Positions 1 to 10,740 of a stretch of DNA of 64,000 nucleotides are shown here, one piece after another. The notes under the pieces were generated by a model. The model did no database searches. It worked only from the letters and a program-made list of their open reading frames with translations, and was not told the origin of the DNA. Source of the DNA: Auriscalpium vulgare (lineage: Eukaryota; Basidiomycota; Agaricomycetes; Russulales; Auriscalpiaceae); the NCBI GenBank assembly GCA_019915015.1, contig JAHBBC010000063.1, positions 1-64,000 of the forward strand. Reading direction: 5' to 3'. Each line of letters begins with the position of its first letter. Within the stretch, counting starts at the first letter, position 1. Both the position numbers and the translations under genes were made by a program.

Positions 1-1665
1 CCGGACGAACCACTCCGCCGTGCTTTGTTGTATTAAACGCGGACAGCACAACCAGCGGCGCAGGGGATGCCGCGCGGGCCTCACGGTCTGCAGCGACACG
101 TGTGCGTGCGAGCTGAAACGAACGGGCCAGTTCATGGGCATATTCCTGCAGCCGCAAGATACAATGGGAGATAACACACCTGACACACACAAGACAGCGT
201 CGACGGCCACGCCGGAGCATGGGCACGGTGCACGCGGCTACACCACACTTCGGGCGGGCGCCGTGAGGGCTACGGCAGCGAACAAAAGTAGCGCAGGCTG
301 TCAGAATGGAACGCGATGAGCGGGAAAATGACAGCACACCTTGTCGTCTGCGCAGCCTTCCTGGATGGCTTCACCACGTCGATCGCGGGTAGTAGCACCG
401 ACGGCCAGCCGATTGCGACATAGCCTGCCATCGCTTGCTTTCCTGTGTCACCCCTGTGATGACGCACAGGACGAGCCGGACCAAGTGCTCCACATTGAGC
501 TGCTCTTCGGCGGATGCAGACGACGCAAACGGCGGCGCCGGTGGACGCTGTCTTCCTGTGGTGGACCCGCGTACACGCCGTGATCGCCGCGACTTCAATG
601 GCGAGATTGCGACTGGAGCGCTGCGAGCGGGTATCACTAGCTGTGAGGGCATGATGGATGAGAGGCGCGCGCGCACGGCGAATGACAACACACCTGGCCA
701 AAAAGCGATGGCGATGCGGCGAGGCACGCGGCCACGACCAGCGATGTCCGCGTGTCGGCGTCATTTGAGATAGACGATGATAGACGTGGGTTTCTTGGGA
801 CATCTTGCTGGCTGCGTCGTCCATGGGCGCGAAGTCCTGGGCGGGGGATGGGGAGGAGGAGCACGGCGGGGCAGACGACACGAACAAGGCTCCCACACCC
901 ACACAGCGCTCTCTGCTTGCTTCGCCCGGACAGGCCGGGTTGAGCATGTTCAAGGCTGCGGGGAGGAGTGCCAGTGCGGGCTGCGGTCGCAAGTCTGGAT
1001 GGACATTGAGTGCTGACTCTGAGTTTGTGAGCACTCGAGCCCTAGACGCTTGATGGCGGCCAAACAGTGTCAAAGCGGGCCACGCGCGCTCGGCCCGTTG
1101 CGCCGCGCAGCCTGTGCTCCCGCTCTCCGCTCAACAGCCCAGCTCGTGCCGGCCAGACCCCAGCTCAGCACTCTCATGCGGGCCAGGTCTGGTCCTGGAC
1201 ACATTGCATCAGTCCTGTGCATTTCATTTTGGTTTCATTGGGGTACTACACATCTTGCTCGACCTACTACACCACCGCCCCTCCCCGCGAACGTGCTCAC
1301 ATCCCTCGAAGGCGCCGTGCCCCCGCGTTCACGCACGAGACGCCAATGATGACCCACTGCATTGTGGGATACCTGCGGCGGAACGCGAGCCCGGAACGCC
1401 GTTGCGACACAGTTGCGATGAGATGCTGACCGCATGAAGCTGGCATCAAGTTTTGGCACGTCTGGTACGCATCTTGGTACATTTAGGAGAAACAACAAAT
1501 TCGAGGGATACTGGTAAAGAAGAAGTGAAAGTAATCATGTATGCGCGGCAAAGACATGGCGGGAAGAAGTAGAAGAAAATATACAGGTGGCTCAGGAAGT
1601 TTACCTGAGAATTTGATTCTATGTATGGCCACTGTCAACACCAGCCCCATCGAAGTTCTTCCCAC
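1..1665. repeat. Long dispersed repeat R, copy 1 (left end cut by window)
   Basis: This segment recurs with few differences at 62371-64000, and its central part recurs at about 42600-43540 and 44384-45354. Copy 1 matches copy 4 without a break to the last base of the window, so the right end of the repeat is not defined here. It carries a single-base shortening of the A run near 326 relative to the other copies. Open frames run through it on both strands, but the longest minus-strand frame changes its C-terminus with that one-base difference and shows no domain, so I read the repeat as non-coding or as a non-autonomous element. Confidence 0.9.
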
Positions 1666-2200
1666 TCCTCGTCCGCCTCCCGTTCAGCACCTTCACATCG
1701 TCGACGCGACGAGCCTCTTGTGCGAACGCGGCGGCAGCGTCCCAGACTCACTGCCCACGTCATAGCCGTTGTGGTCCCCGGGCGTATGGCCACTTGTGGG
1801 ATGTGCGCGACGTGCTGGATGAGATGGACAGGCCACGTGTCATGGCTGGCGGGGATGGCATAGGCGGCGGGGGTGACCGAGCTGGGGCGCAGCTTGGTCC
1901 ATGGGGCTGGGGGAGAACAGGGGCTGCTGGGAGTAAAGGTCGAGGAAAAGGTGCTCCTGGAAGTAATCAGGTTGGGGAGGGCGATGGACGGCTAGCGTTC
2001 GAGCTCCCCGTCAGTGCGGGGAGGGGGGGTTATAATGGCTGGGTATGGGGGGACAATGTTTCATGGCGAAGGAACTGGGATGTGAAGTTGGAGAGGTGCA
2101 GCTCAGAGGGACGGGAATTAAGTGGGAATTCGGTCTGGATGAACCGGAGATTGGTAAAAGAAAGGCATGAGGGCTTTGCGGGCGCTATGCGGCTTTGACT
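1666..2200. other. No supported gene; weak coding potential on minus strand
   Basis: The stretch between the repeat and the F-box gene has pyrimidine-rich minus-strand sequence resembling a spliced fungal 5' region. A short minus frame near 1650-1760 (containing WDAAAAFAQEARRVDD) reads like protein, but I cannot connect it to exons with confidence. The plus-strand frame at 1794-2198 is glycine-rich and has no recognisable motif. Confidence 0.35.
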
Positions 2201-3418
2201 TCACCAAGCAATCCTGCCGCTAAAGTCGCCGTCGACGATCATGCGTTCCAGATGCTCGGCGCCTCGAAGAAACGCCCAGGTGTTTGCCGTCGGCCAAGGG
2301 CCTCCAAGAATGCGTAGGGTGCGGACGCTGGGCAGAGGTAGCGATCGGAGGAAATAGTCGATGATGGAGGAGGGAGCTCTTTTGAAACATACGATGAACA
2401 GCTTGAATGCGGGATCGTCGGATGCACCTGACCAGGCGCTGACGGACAAGCCGGGGTACCTAGGGTAGGAGCAGGAGATTTCAACGGTTTCGAGAGGGTG
2501 GCCACCGTCACGCGAGAGGAACCTATGCAACGGTCCCAGAAAGTGCTCCGACTGTTCCTTCGCAAGCATGCATAACAAAGAAGCCGTGACGTGACGAGGC
2601 AAATTGAGGATGTCCAGAAATGCGAGGCATGACTCGATGTTACCCGCCAACTGGAGAGCACCCAGCCTTGGGAGGACGATGGGATCAGACGATGGGACTG
2701 TAGCAAGGGCGGCGGCGCTTGGTAGGTAGTTATCAAGGCTTAGGGACTCTAAGCGCATGAGCTCCCGAAAGACACAGAGGGCGTCTTTATCAAAGTAGTA
2801 TGGGAAGTCATCGTTTCGGCTGATATCAAGGACCCTGAGCGTTTTGAGCGTTGACTGACTTAATGACTTCAGAGTGCGGATATGGGGGGCGCTTAGGAAA
2901 TTGGGGAGATCGTTATTGGACATGTGCCACCGAAATGTTTGAAGACAGTCAAGCATAGGGATGATCGAGATGAACAGAGATTGCGGAAAGTGGTAGTCCT
3001 CGTCGGCATCTGTCCACGAAGGGATGAAGGAGATCCCCTGGGCACGCGTCCACGAAGTGAGTAGCAGGAGACGGACCCATTCATCGAAGGCTTCTTTGTT
3101 GGTGCCCGGGTTGCAGTATTCGAATGACAGTGGGGCCGTCCCACTGCGGATACGAAGTTCGCGAAGCCAAGAGATGGAAGACGGGAATGATATGCGCGCC
3201 CACAGCGGCCCGTGGTTCAGAGCGGCCGCTCTCCATGATTTGCAGACGCGTGTGGCATTGATCCAATCTGCAATGGATGCAGGAACACCGGATTTGCTGG
3301 ACCCATCGCTCGGGGAGAGGTCACGAGCGAGCGAGAGTATGTGAAGCACGATGTCTGACGGCACCCCCGCGGCAATGCCCCGTTGACTACTAGAAGTTAC
3401 AGTTAGATGCGGCTGCAA
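2201..3418 (-). CDS. F-box protein with leucine-rich C-terminal region
   Basis: An open frame of about 405 residues begins with an F-box: a VPSDIVLHILSLARD helix, then N-ATRVCKSWRAAALN and a GPLWARI block, the layout of agaricomycete F-box proteins. The remainder is rich in leucine and resembles the degenerate repeats that follow F-boxes in this group. F-box proteins recruit substrates to SCF ubiquitin ligases through Skp1; the substrate cannot be guessed. The frame opens on a TTG at 3418 and contains no ATG before the F-box, so a 5' exon is expected upstream. A candidate ending in a DAVER-type segment lies near 3440-3540 in the adjacent repeated sequence, but the implied intron would be only 28 nt. 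The gene may be truncated at its 5' end. Confidence 0.75.
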   Translation of the reverse strand: MQPHLTVTSSSQRGIAAGVPSDIVLHILSLARDLSPSDGSSKSGVPASIADWINATRVCKSWRAAALNHGPLWARISFPSSISWLRELRIRSGTAPLSFEYCNPGTNKEAFDEWVRLLLLTSWTRAQGISFIPSWTDADEDYHFPQSLFISIIPMLDCLQTFRWHMSNNDLPNFLSAPHIRTLKSLSQSTLKTLRVLDISRNDDFPYYFDKDALCVFRELMRLESLSLDNYLPSAAALATVPSSDPIVLPRLGALQLAGNIESCLAFLDILNLPRHVTASLLCMLAKEQSEHFLGPLHRFLSRDGGHPLETVEISCSYPRYPGLSVSAWSGASDDPAFKLFIVCFKRAPSSIIDYFLRSLPLPSVRTLRILGGPWPTANTWAFLRGAEHLERMIVDGDFSGRIAW

Positions 3419-3419
3419 G

Positions 3420-3960
3420 AATACTAACTATACAACGCACCTTTCGACAGCGTCAGCCGTGACTCCAACGTCGCTAGTGCTTCCAGTGGCATCGGTGCTT
3501 GTTGGCGGCGACGATGACGTTGGAGAGCTCGGGTGGCAGACGAGGTCATAAAAGCGGTACCATGATTTGGACATGTAAAAAGCCACGCTCGCAGCAATGC
3601 ACTGTTGACTACAAGACGTCGCAGTTAGATGGGACTGCAAGGATGCTGTGTAACACAGCGCACCTTTCTATAGCATCGATCGTGGCGCTGTTGCTGATGT
3701 GACCAGTGGCGTCGGGGCTTGTCGGCGGTGATGGTGGCATTGGAGAGCTCAGGTAGCGAGACGGATGGCGCGGATGGCAGTTGACGAGGTTATATAAAAG
3801 CGGTACCATGATTTGGACGTGTGAAATGCCTTTCATTGTCGGCGAAGCCCGCCCAGAAACTTGGACATGTAGGAGGCCTTTCATTGTCGGCGAAGCCCGC
3901 CCAAAAAGTTGGACCGGGCCTTTCATTGTCGGCGAAGCCTGCACCCAGAGCTACTTACTG
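3420..3960. repeat. Repeat S, copy 1, with internal tandem units
   Basis: Two diverged tandem units of roughly 200 bp lie upstream of the F-box gene. Each contains a 'gaggt-ataaaagcggtaccatgat' style block, a 'gatgggactgcaag' block and a '...tggcgtcggggcttg' block. They are followed by three copies of a unit of about 45 bp built on 'cctttcattgtcggcgaagc'. The same arrangement, including the triple unit, recurs at 19920-20345. The first unit overlaps what may be the F-box 5' exon. Confidence 0.8.
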
Positions 3961-4198
3961 CATGAGCGCCGAGTGCATCAAGCGCTGAGCTCCAGCGAGC
4001 TGTGCCGTTCTTCGGATTCGATATTGAGGCACCACGCATGGGCTGTGGCAGCCCCGAAGGGCTCGAGGGGTGCACGAGGCAATCTTGGGGTTCAATTGCG
4101 GCGGGCGTTGTGCGGTCTGGCGTTGGCGTATGATAACGGTGGCAGTGCTGAGTGCGCGGCTGTCTGTCACGTGAGGGGAGGGGCCCGGGCCGTGCTAC

Positions 4199-4775
4199 AA
4201 TGCCATCATTTTGCTAAATCGTCGTTCGACCCTCGTCCAATGAGCTGCGTGAGACCCGGTTGCGTTGCTGCAGGGCGGTGGGAGTGAGATGCTGGTACGA
4301 TGTTAGCAGGCTGAGGGTTGAGCGTTGATGGATGGGCGCTAGAGGGGGATGGTGTACGTACTGAACGACGCTGCAGCGCACCGAGGATACAGTTGCAGTC
4401 AAGCACGACGGCCCTGATATTCTGGCCGATATGTTCGTGCGCTGTGACCATGCTGCGCTATTGGGTGACTGAGGGCTGGGAGAGATGAAGGCTGGGAGAG
4501 ACGAGAAGGCGAGTGTTGCGTTCGAACAGGGGAGGAGTCGCAGCGCCGCGGCCATGGGCTCGGAGTGGGCGGTTGGGGCGATGCTTCTTCATTGTGATTA
4601 CTGTCGTATTGAAGACGATGGCCAGGGGAAGGGGTGTATCTTGGTGCATGCTTGCTGATGTCGGACTCAAAGTCGGAAATGGCCTCATTCAATTCATCGT
4701 GGCAAATGCACTGCGCCACTGGGACTCCGAGGAGATATTTGCTGAAATGTCGTCACGTGTTGCACAAACTTTATC
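4199..4775. repeat. Repeat T, copy 1 (long form)
   Basis: The segment 4199-4384 is almost identical to 22494-22681. After that the two diverge, and similarity resumes at the 'tgtcgtcacgtgttgcac' stretch (about 4748 here, 22687 in copy 2). Copy 1 therefore holds about 360 bp that copy 2 lacks. A minus-strand frame ending at 4206 shares its last 58 residues (GALQRRSVRTPSPSSAHPST and on) with one in copy 2, but neither starts with an obvious promoter or domain. Confidence 0.75.
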
Positions 4776-6188
4776 TGGCTCTCTACTAGTACCACACACC
4801 TACGCCCTCCGGGCACAGCCTGGTCCGCCGCTTGGTGCGGACTGCTCGGGTGACATCAAGGTGTTTTTCTTATATTTTCGTGCAATATTGTACATAACGC
4901 TATGCAAACATCAAGCAAGGGAGGTTTTCTACGGGCCGGCCGAATACAGAGAACGCAGCAGGATCGCCGACAAAATTGTTTGGTTTAGGAAGGCGACGGT
5001 CCTGACATCATCACTATCGACCTCAATATCTGTCCTATGACCTGACAATTGACCATTAGACCCAACCACTACAGGTACGGACGACGGCTGAACGCCTCCG
5101 CCCGACGCCTGTGGGACGGCTATAGACGCAGTCCGTGACCTGTGCGCAGGAGGGTGCAACCGATGGTCGTCTGCTACTACTCGCCATAGAGTGCAGATGA
5201 CAGGAGAGTTGAGAGGAGAATATTGGCAGGGCCCGCCAACCGCCGTGTGATAACCTGTAACATGTAACAGCACAGATACGGATGATTCAGCAGCAAATTC
5301 GGGGCGAGCAGGCGGTCCCAAAGTATGACGTGCCCTGATCGCTGACACACGAGCGTTTAAAATGAAATGAAATCTTCAACAACTGTGCCGATACTGCCAC
5401 CGTTGCTGCTGCCGCCGCCGATGCCGATGCCGATGCCGATGCCAATGCTGGTAGCGCCGCAGCTCATACCAGTGCGCTGACGAAGATAATCGGTACGACC
5501 CGGAATATGGAACAGATGAAGGGGAGAGACATGGTAAAGCGAGAAGGCACCGTCGAAACTCCGGCCGCGGACACGGACCGCTGCCGCAAAGGCTCGGCAA
5601 GACTGCACCAGCACAACTGAGGACAAGGGCCGGGCCCTCAACGGCACCCCCTCTGACCTCGGAGGGTCTTGGGGCAACATCCCCGAGCCTTCTGGGAGCC
5701 ATCTGGTGAGCTCCGGAGGCAGGATGGGGAGGGGGGAAGGAAGCAGGTGGAAGTGTGAGACATGCGAGAAAAGGTGGAGCTCGGTAAATCAGACATACCG
5801 ATTAGGCAGGTCTTCCCAGGTGACTGTGGTCGACATACAGTACGGACTCACCGAGGAATCTTTAGCCTTCTCTCGTTGGTCGGCAGATGCATTATGTCAA
5901 ACGCCTCGACAAATAATAGCTTCCACGACATGTTCTGTCTTGAAAGGCGACTTGTGACTTGGCCATCAGTACTTTCCTCGGAGCTCTGAGATGCCCTGAC
6001 ATCAGTGAGTCAGCGATGTCAGGGCAGCTCAGGGCTCTCCAGAGTCCGATGTCAGAGACCGGCTTTTGTCACACATGTCACACGGTCTTTGATCTCGACA
6101 TCAATCCTCCGAGAACCTTTTACTACGCACTCACACTTGTCCTTCCCTCGACGTTGGCACCCTCACCACGTTTTCACATTCTCTCGAC
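4776..6188. other. No supported gene
   Basis: The minus-strand frames here begin on non-ATG codons and show no domain. A short hexanucleotide run (gccgat, about four copies) sits at 5415-5446 and produces a Gly-Ile repeat in one frame. Between 5980 and 6060 there is a local tandem of 'gatgtcaggg/gatgccctga' type words. Confidence 0.4.
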
Positions 6189-6365
6189 ATGCCCAACAAG
6201 AGCACCAGCGCGCCAGGACGACCGCCACGTCACGACTCCCTGCTTCAAGCGCGCGGCCTGCGCGCCAGCGCGTCAACAAGTTCGACGTGCAGCACACCAG
6301 TCACCGCACCCAGCTGGGCGCGTTCGAGACGTAGACTGGACGGAGAACAGGGAGAGAAGAGCTGA
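6189..6365 (+). CDS. Small hypothetical protein, 58 residues, or first exon
   Basis: The ATG at 6189 follows a pyrimidine- and A-rich leader (caccctcaccacgttttcac and on) of the kind seen before fungal start codons. The frame starts MPNKSTSAPGRPPRHD, is rich in Ser, Arg and Ala, and stops at 6363-6365. I do not recognise it. It may be the first exon of a spliced gene, since further Pro/Ser/Arg-rich frames continue to about 7130, but no convincing intron pair is seen. Confidence 0.3.
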   Translation: MPNKSTSAPGRPPRHDSLLQARGLRASASTSSTCSTPVTAPSWARSRRRLDGEQGEKS

Positions 6366-7310
6366 GGAGTTGGACGATGGGAAAGGGCCTCGAAGTCGGT
6401 GAGCAGGCGGCGCGCACCCCACACTCCCGACACCTGCCGACCTCACCTTGCGCACCCGCGCAATCACAGCCATCTACCAACCACCCCAGCCACTATCTGA
6501 CACGCCCACCGCCCACCATGACACTGCGCCTGCCCTGCCGGACCCTGCGCCTGCCCTGTCGGACCCTGCGCGCATTCAGTCACCGCCATCGCCGTACGCG
6601 CCCTTCTGGTTCGTACCCGTCCCTCCGTCCGCCGGCCGCGCTTCGACTCGCTCCACACGGCTTTGCAGGGCATCGCGCGCGCCTCTTTCCCGCCTGCGCA
6701 CTTTGGCCCTGCCCACCACAACCGCGTCCGGCCACGACGCCCAGCACTCCGCGGTGCGTCGCTGCTTTCTCTTCTTGTCGCCATCCTCCGTCCTTGCGCG
6801 ACCGTCGCCCTCTTCCCGTCGCCGCCCTGCGCCCGTACCACCACCCGTTTGCACGCACATATACCCTGCCCACCGCCCCGCGCGCGTTCGACGGTGCGCC
6901 GGCTGTCTCGACGCGATTGCGCGCCCGCCTCGTGCGACATGTGCTGTGGCGTACAGAGCTTCGTCGCAGCGCCCATCACCCTGCAGACACACCGTCAGCA
7001 CGTACGTATGTGTATACTGTCCGCTACAATAGCCCTTGCTCACTGCCCGTGCCACTGGCTCGTACATCGGTGAGCACCGCTGTGTCTTGCCGAGCACGGC
7101 CCACCTGGTTGCGAGCACACATGCACTAATGTAGTACACAATATGTCTTTTCATTATGGTAGCCTATAGACACTACAATATATATGCTACATTTGTAGGC
7201 ATTAGCAGCAGACGTGCTACGCCAATCCCGCTGCAGTGGCGAGCTGTAACGGTTCTGTCACGCGTCAGCGTTCAGAGCTTTCCAGTGAGGTCAGAACAGG
7301 TCAGCACATG
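6366..7310. other. CpG- and Pro/Arg-codon-rich stretch, no supported gene
   Basis: Open frames on both strands overlap one another and have strongly biased Pro/Arg/Ala composition, as expected of very GC-rich sequence. One 15-bp word (gcgcctgccctg) is repeated in tandem around 6525-6570. The segment after 7130 is AT-richer and may be the 3' flank of the convergent Zn2Cys6 gene. Confidence 0.35.
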
Positions 7311-8172
7311 TCAGCCAAATAGGGAAGTCAGTGACGTATCGGACTTCAACAGCGTCAACAATTGTATGCTTCGCTTCGAAACCTTTTGGTCTTCATCTGC
7401 CGGGTACTGACAGCTATCGTTTCGGCGCAAACATCGATCGCAGCTTGGCCGATTCCCACTGCACTGTGTGACCGGGTTGAGAAAAGAAAATACAGACGCG
7501 AATACACTCACTTTAATTTTGCGAGCACTACACCAGATACAAGCCGACAGATGTAAACGTTGAAGGGTGGATATCCTTGAAGACATGGATGTACGGCTTT
7601 GAACATACGTCAATAGCCCCTCGACGTCCACGTCGCGTATCTTCAACTCTCCATCTGGCTCCCCACTGGCCATTCGAGCCGGAGTAAGAGGCGGCTCCCA
7701 CACAAGAAATACGTCTGTGCCAGTCTTGTCTTTAAGTCGATGCTGCAGAGGGTTGGATGGTCCGTCAAGTGGAACTTCGGATGAACCGGGGGCCTGAGCG
7801 TCGTTCGGACGGCTGTCATTGTTCCTCACAGGATAACTTGAAAACTCCTCAAGAAAGGAAAGATCGACATCGTCTAGATAAAACATTGTGAGATCGCTCA
7901 GTAACACGATGTTCGGAGTTGCGGGGAAAACGGGTTTCAAATTCCGCGAAGGGGGATACGCTTTGATCCGCCGCACCTTGGTGATAGAGCATCTCATCGG
8001 CTGTATCGGAAGTGATGGGCGTTGACCACACGGTACGCACAGCTTGATCGTCTTGTGACGATCCTGGGCGCTCGACCCTCGAAGGAGTCCAGCGGCTCCA
8101 GCCTCCATCGTCGGAATTTGCGACGTCGTACGCAGGATAATCGGACAGTATGGGAGGTGCAGCACTTGACAC
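7311..8172 (-). CDS. Zn(II)2Cys6 protein, 251 residues, three exons
   Basis: Three exons (8172-7932, 7873-7512, 7463-7311) join in phase through introns of 58 and 48 nt. The start MSSAAPPILSDYP is an ATG at 8172. Near the C-terminus is a complete fungal zinc cluster: Cys192, 195, 202, 209, 212 and 219, spacing C-x2-C-x6-C-x6-C-x2-C-x6-C, with a basic ARKIK between the second and third Cys and QYP after the sixth. The second intron falls immediately before the third Cys. Zn2Cys6 clusters usually bind DNA with CGG half-sites, so a transcription factor is likely, but there is no fungal-specific regulatory domain and the cluster lies C-terminal, not N-terminal. The residues before it are acidic and Ser/Pro-rich, which would suit an activation region. 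The gene is in tandem with a relative at 8257-9486 and shares the intron position with the gene at 13742-16914. Confidence 0.7.
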
Positions 8173-8256
8173 ATCAAAGTTCAGACATCTTTCAACTAGT
8201 CAAGAATCAAGCGAACAAACTTTGTGTTTTGAATTTGACCCAACGTATTATCCAGC

Positions 8257-9486
8257 TCAGCCTTTGAAGCGTCCACTGTCGAGACTTTCCGGATCTTCTC
8301 TAGTATGAAATCCAACCTTCTCTAGTATGAAATCCAATTTGACATCCTCTTCGTCATGCGATGTGCCGTAGTCGCATTCGATTTCTCTCACAAAACAAAG
8401 TTCGCAATAGGGTCTCAGCCCGTTACACTGTATACGAAATGACAGACTGAGTAAGCCCACACGAAACGGGTGACAATCCAAGCACGCCCACCTTGACCTT
8501 GCGTTTATGGCAATGTCTGCAAGCTACGGGAAGCCGACTGCTATACCATAAGCCTGCGGAACCCGCCAACGTCACATCACGACATTCAGCGACGAAGCGT
8601 CTATATTCTTGTTTGCGTTGCTGCCTGACCGTCTTCTTCTGAATCGGCTGAGTTGGCGGCGGACTTGGACCGTCCAATATTTATATCCCTAAATCGTTGA
8701 TTGTGGACTCGATGCGGGATAAGAGGAATCGATGCGGGGCAGATGCGGGCGGCCAATTTAAGGCTTTCGGCGCTGGATGCACAGGCGGCGTGAACGAAGA
8801 GGGTGACGGCAGACTCGGAGATTGAGGCGACAGTGCGTTGACGACGCAGAAGAGGGATCCGGAGGCTCCGAAAGCAGCCGTAAAGGATCCTTGAACGTAC
8901 ATTCAACTTGCGCCTGTGTCTTGGATTCCTCTGCCAGTGGTCCATCGAGAAATGTTGACCACGCAGAGGGCGATTCCTCCATCCACCACGCAGAGGGCGA
9001 TTCTTCCATCCTACAGTCTTCCTCCGGAGCAGGCACAGCTAAAAAATTGGTTCTCAATTAGCTTACGACCAGAAGCTTCATAGCATACTTTTGCCATCTT
9101 TCACAACGCTGCATCCATCTAGCGAATCCTTCCAATCCCAATAGGTATTTTGACTGGGCGAAGAGGGATCCCAAGCCGAGAGTCGTTCACCGAGTGCGGA
9201 ATAAAAAGCGGCGTCGTTGAGTGGCGATGGAAAAACTTCAGTGGTATCGACCAACCACGAACCTATAGCAAGAATAGCGCTTGATCAAGGTAAACCATGA
9301 GACCACACTCGAATAAGAGTATTCACCAGGTTGAAAATTAAAGTAACCGCGTGCCGTCGACGGGGTATACATGGCATGATCGCCGTAGACTTGCTCAGGT
9401 TGAAGGTGCAGGTGGCCTTCAACGGCGTTGTGCAGGTGGCCTTCAACGACGTCGACGTAGTCCTGGTATCGGGTGTCTTCAGACAT
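8257..9486 (-). CDS. Zn(II)2Cys6 protein, multi-exon
   Basis: The ATG at 9486 (MSEDTRYQDYVDVVEGHLHN) opens exon 1 (9486-9327). It joins in phase to 9262-9089 and then to an exon from 9038, which carries a nine-residue tandem repeat (MEESPSAWW/MEESPSAWS). Later exons are less certain: a 35-nt intron at 8900-8866 would keep the frame, and one more intron is needed around 8680 to skip a TAA. The C-terminal part is clear: an exon ending RLPVACRHCHKRKVK at 8492, a 64-nt intron, then CNGLRPYCELCFVREIEC from 8427. Together these give a complete C-x2-C-x6-C-x6-C-x2-C-x6-C cluster split just before the third Cys, as in both related genes. A basic stretch (KKTVRQQRKQEYRR) precedes it. A DNA-binding regulator is likely. 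Confidence 0.6.
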
Positions 9487-10740
9487 GGCGGTGTGAGACG
9501 GAACGGAAAGGCGACCAGCGGCCGTTCAACCACCGTGAATAAGCGCGGTGGGATTATTGGGGGAGTGCCACAGATCTTCAAGATTGGGGGAGTGCCTCAG
9601 ATCGTCAACACATTTCCTTGTTACAGTAAGAGAAGCCGGAGGACTCAGTCCTCGGCTCCCGCTTCGAAGCTCAAGCCTCGCCGCTGCTCGCACACTTTAT
9701 CCGCAACACCGCTCGGGAGCTCCCTCACCCGACCAACGCCTCCCAGTCCGACTCTGGAACGCGACGCGCGGCGAGGGCGCGTAGGAACGCGATCCCGACG
9801 TCGTTCGGGGTCACCGAACGGCGCCTCGGCCGAGCGCGCAGGAAGAATACCTCGATCGCGAGTCGCTTGGGCGTTCATCGAGGGGCTCATGGTGCTTGAG
9901 GGCGGCGTGCTGGTGATGCAGGGACTGCGTCTCGCTCGCTGTGGAGGGTGAGCACCTCGCATGTGACTACGCGCACGTGTCGTCTGCCAGCTGACTTTGT
10001 GCCCTCAGAGCGACGACAAGGACGACGGAGGCCGGAACGGCGACGACGAGGAGCCCCAGGGACTCGCCTTTGACGAGCAGTTGCTCGACTTGGACCGGCG
10101 GGTTCGCGCCTCTGTAGCGTAACAGGCGCGCACTTGCATTATCTTGTACCTAGTAGCATGACTATACATTGTGATACCTATGTAAAGCCTCGTACATTAG
10201 AATACCTTTGGAAAAACGTGGGGTACATTAGAACAGCATTATAAAGGGTTATAATCTGCCGCGCGTATTACAGCCGCTGAAATCGGCTGTAACCGGCTGT
10301 GACATTTCGAGGTTTTGCGCGGCCTGCACTCTACCCCGTTCGTCGAGCCCCGCGCCGGCGTACATGCGTACATGTAGTACTGCTGTGGCGCACTGCCGCA
10401 CTTGGCCCCTGGGTAGTCGTTTCCCCGGGCCGCTCCCTCCATGTGCTCTACACACTGACCGGCTCCGTCGACGACGACAACGACGACGAGCCCCTCGCCC
10501 GTAAGCACCGTCTGCTCGTCATCGAAAAGTTTACTCACCAATTGTTATCAGGGAGCTCATTTCGCGCGGCAAAAACCAAGCAAACGGGCCGAGGACGCCC
10601 CTATCCTCCTTTCTCCTCCGCGAGTCTCTCGTCACGGTGCGGCTCCCCACCTCTGTGGGCCGTGAGCACCGTCAGCTAGTCATAGAGAACGTTTCTCACC
10701 AATTGTTCTCACAGAGGTCATTCTGCGCGGAGTTGCCTTG
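9487..10740. other. Exon-like pieces without a complete gene; duplicated intron-like unit
   Basis: A plus-strand segment from 10013 (after a good 'gtgccctcag' acceptor) reads SDDKDDGGRNGDDEEPQG and ends in TAA at 10120-10122, but the upstream frame has a stop, so no complete gene is supported. At 10501-10567 and 10659-10725 there is a diverged direct repeat that starts like a splice donor (gtaagcaccgtc / gtgagcaccgtc) and contains 'tcaccaattgtt'. The second copy ends just upstream of the F-box gene start, so these may be repeated 5' introns. Confidence 0.4.
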
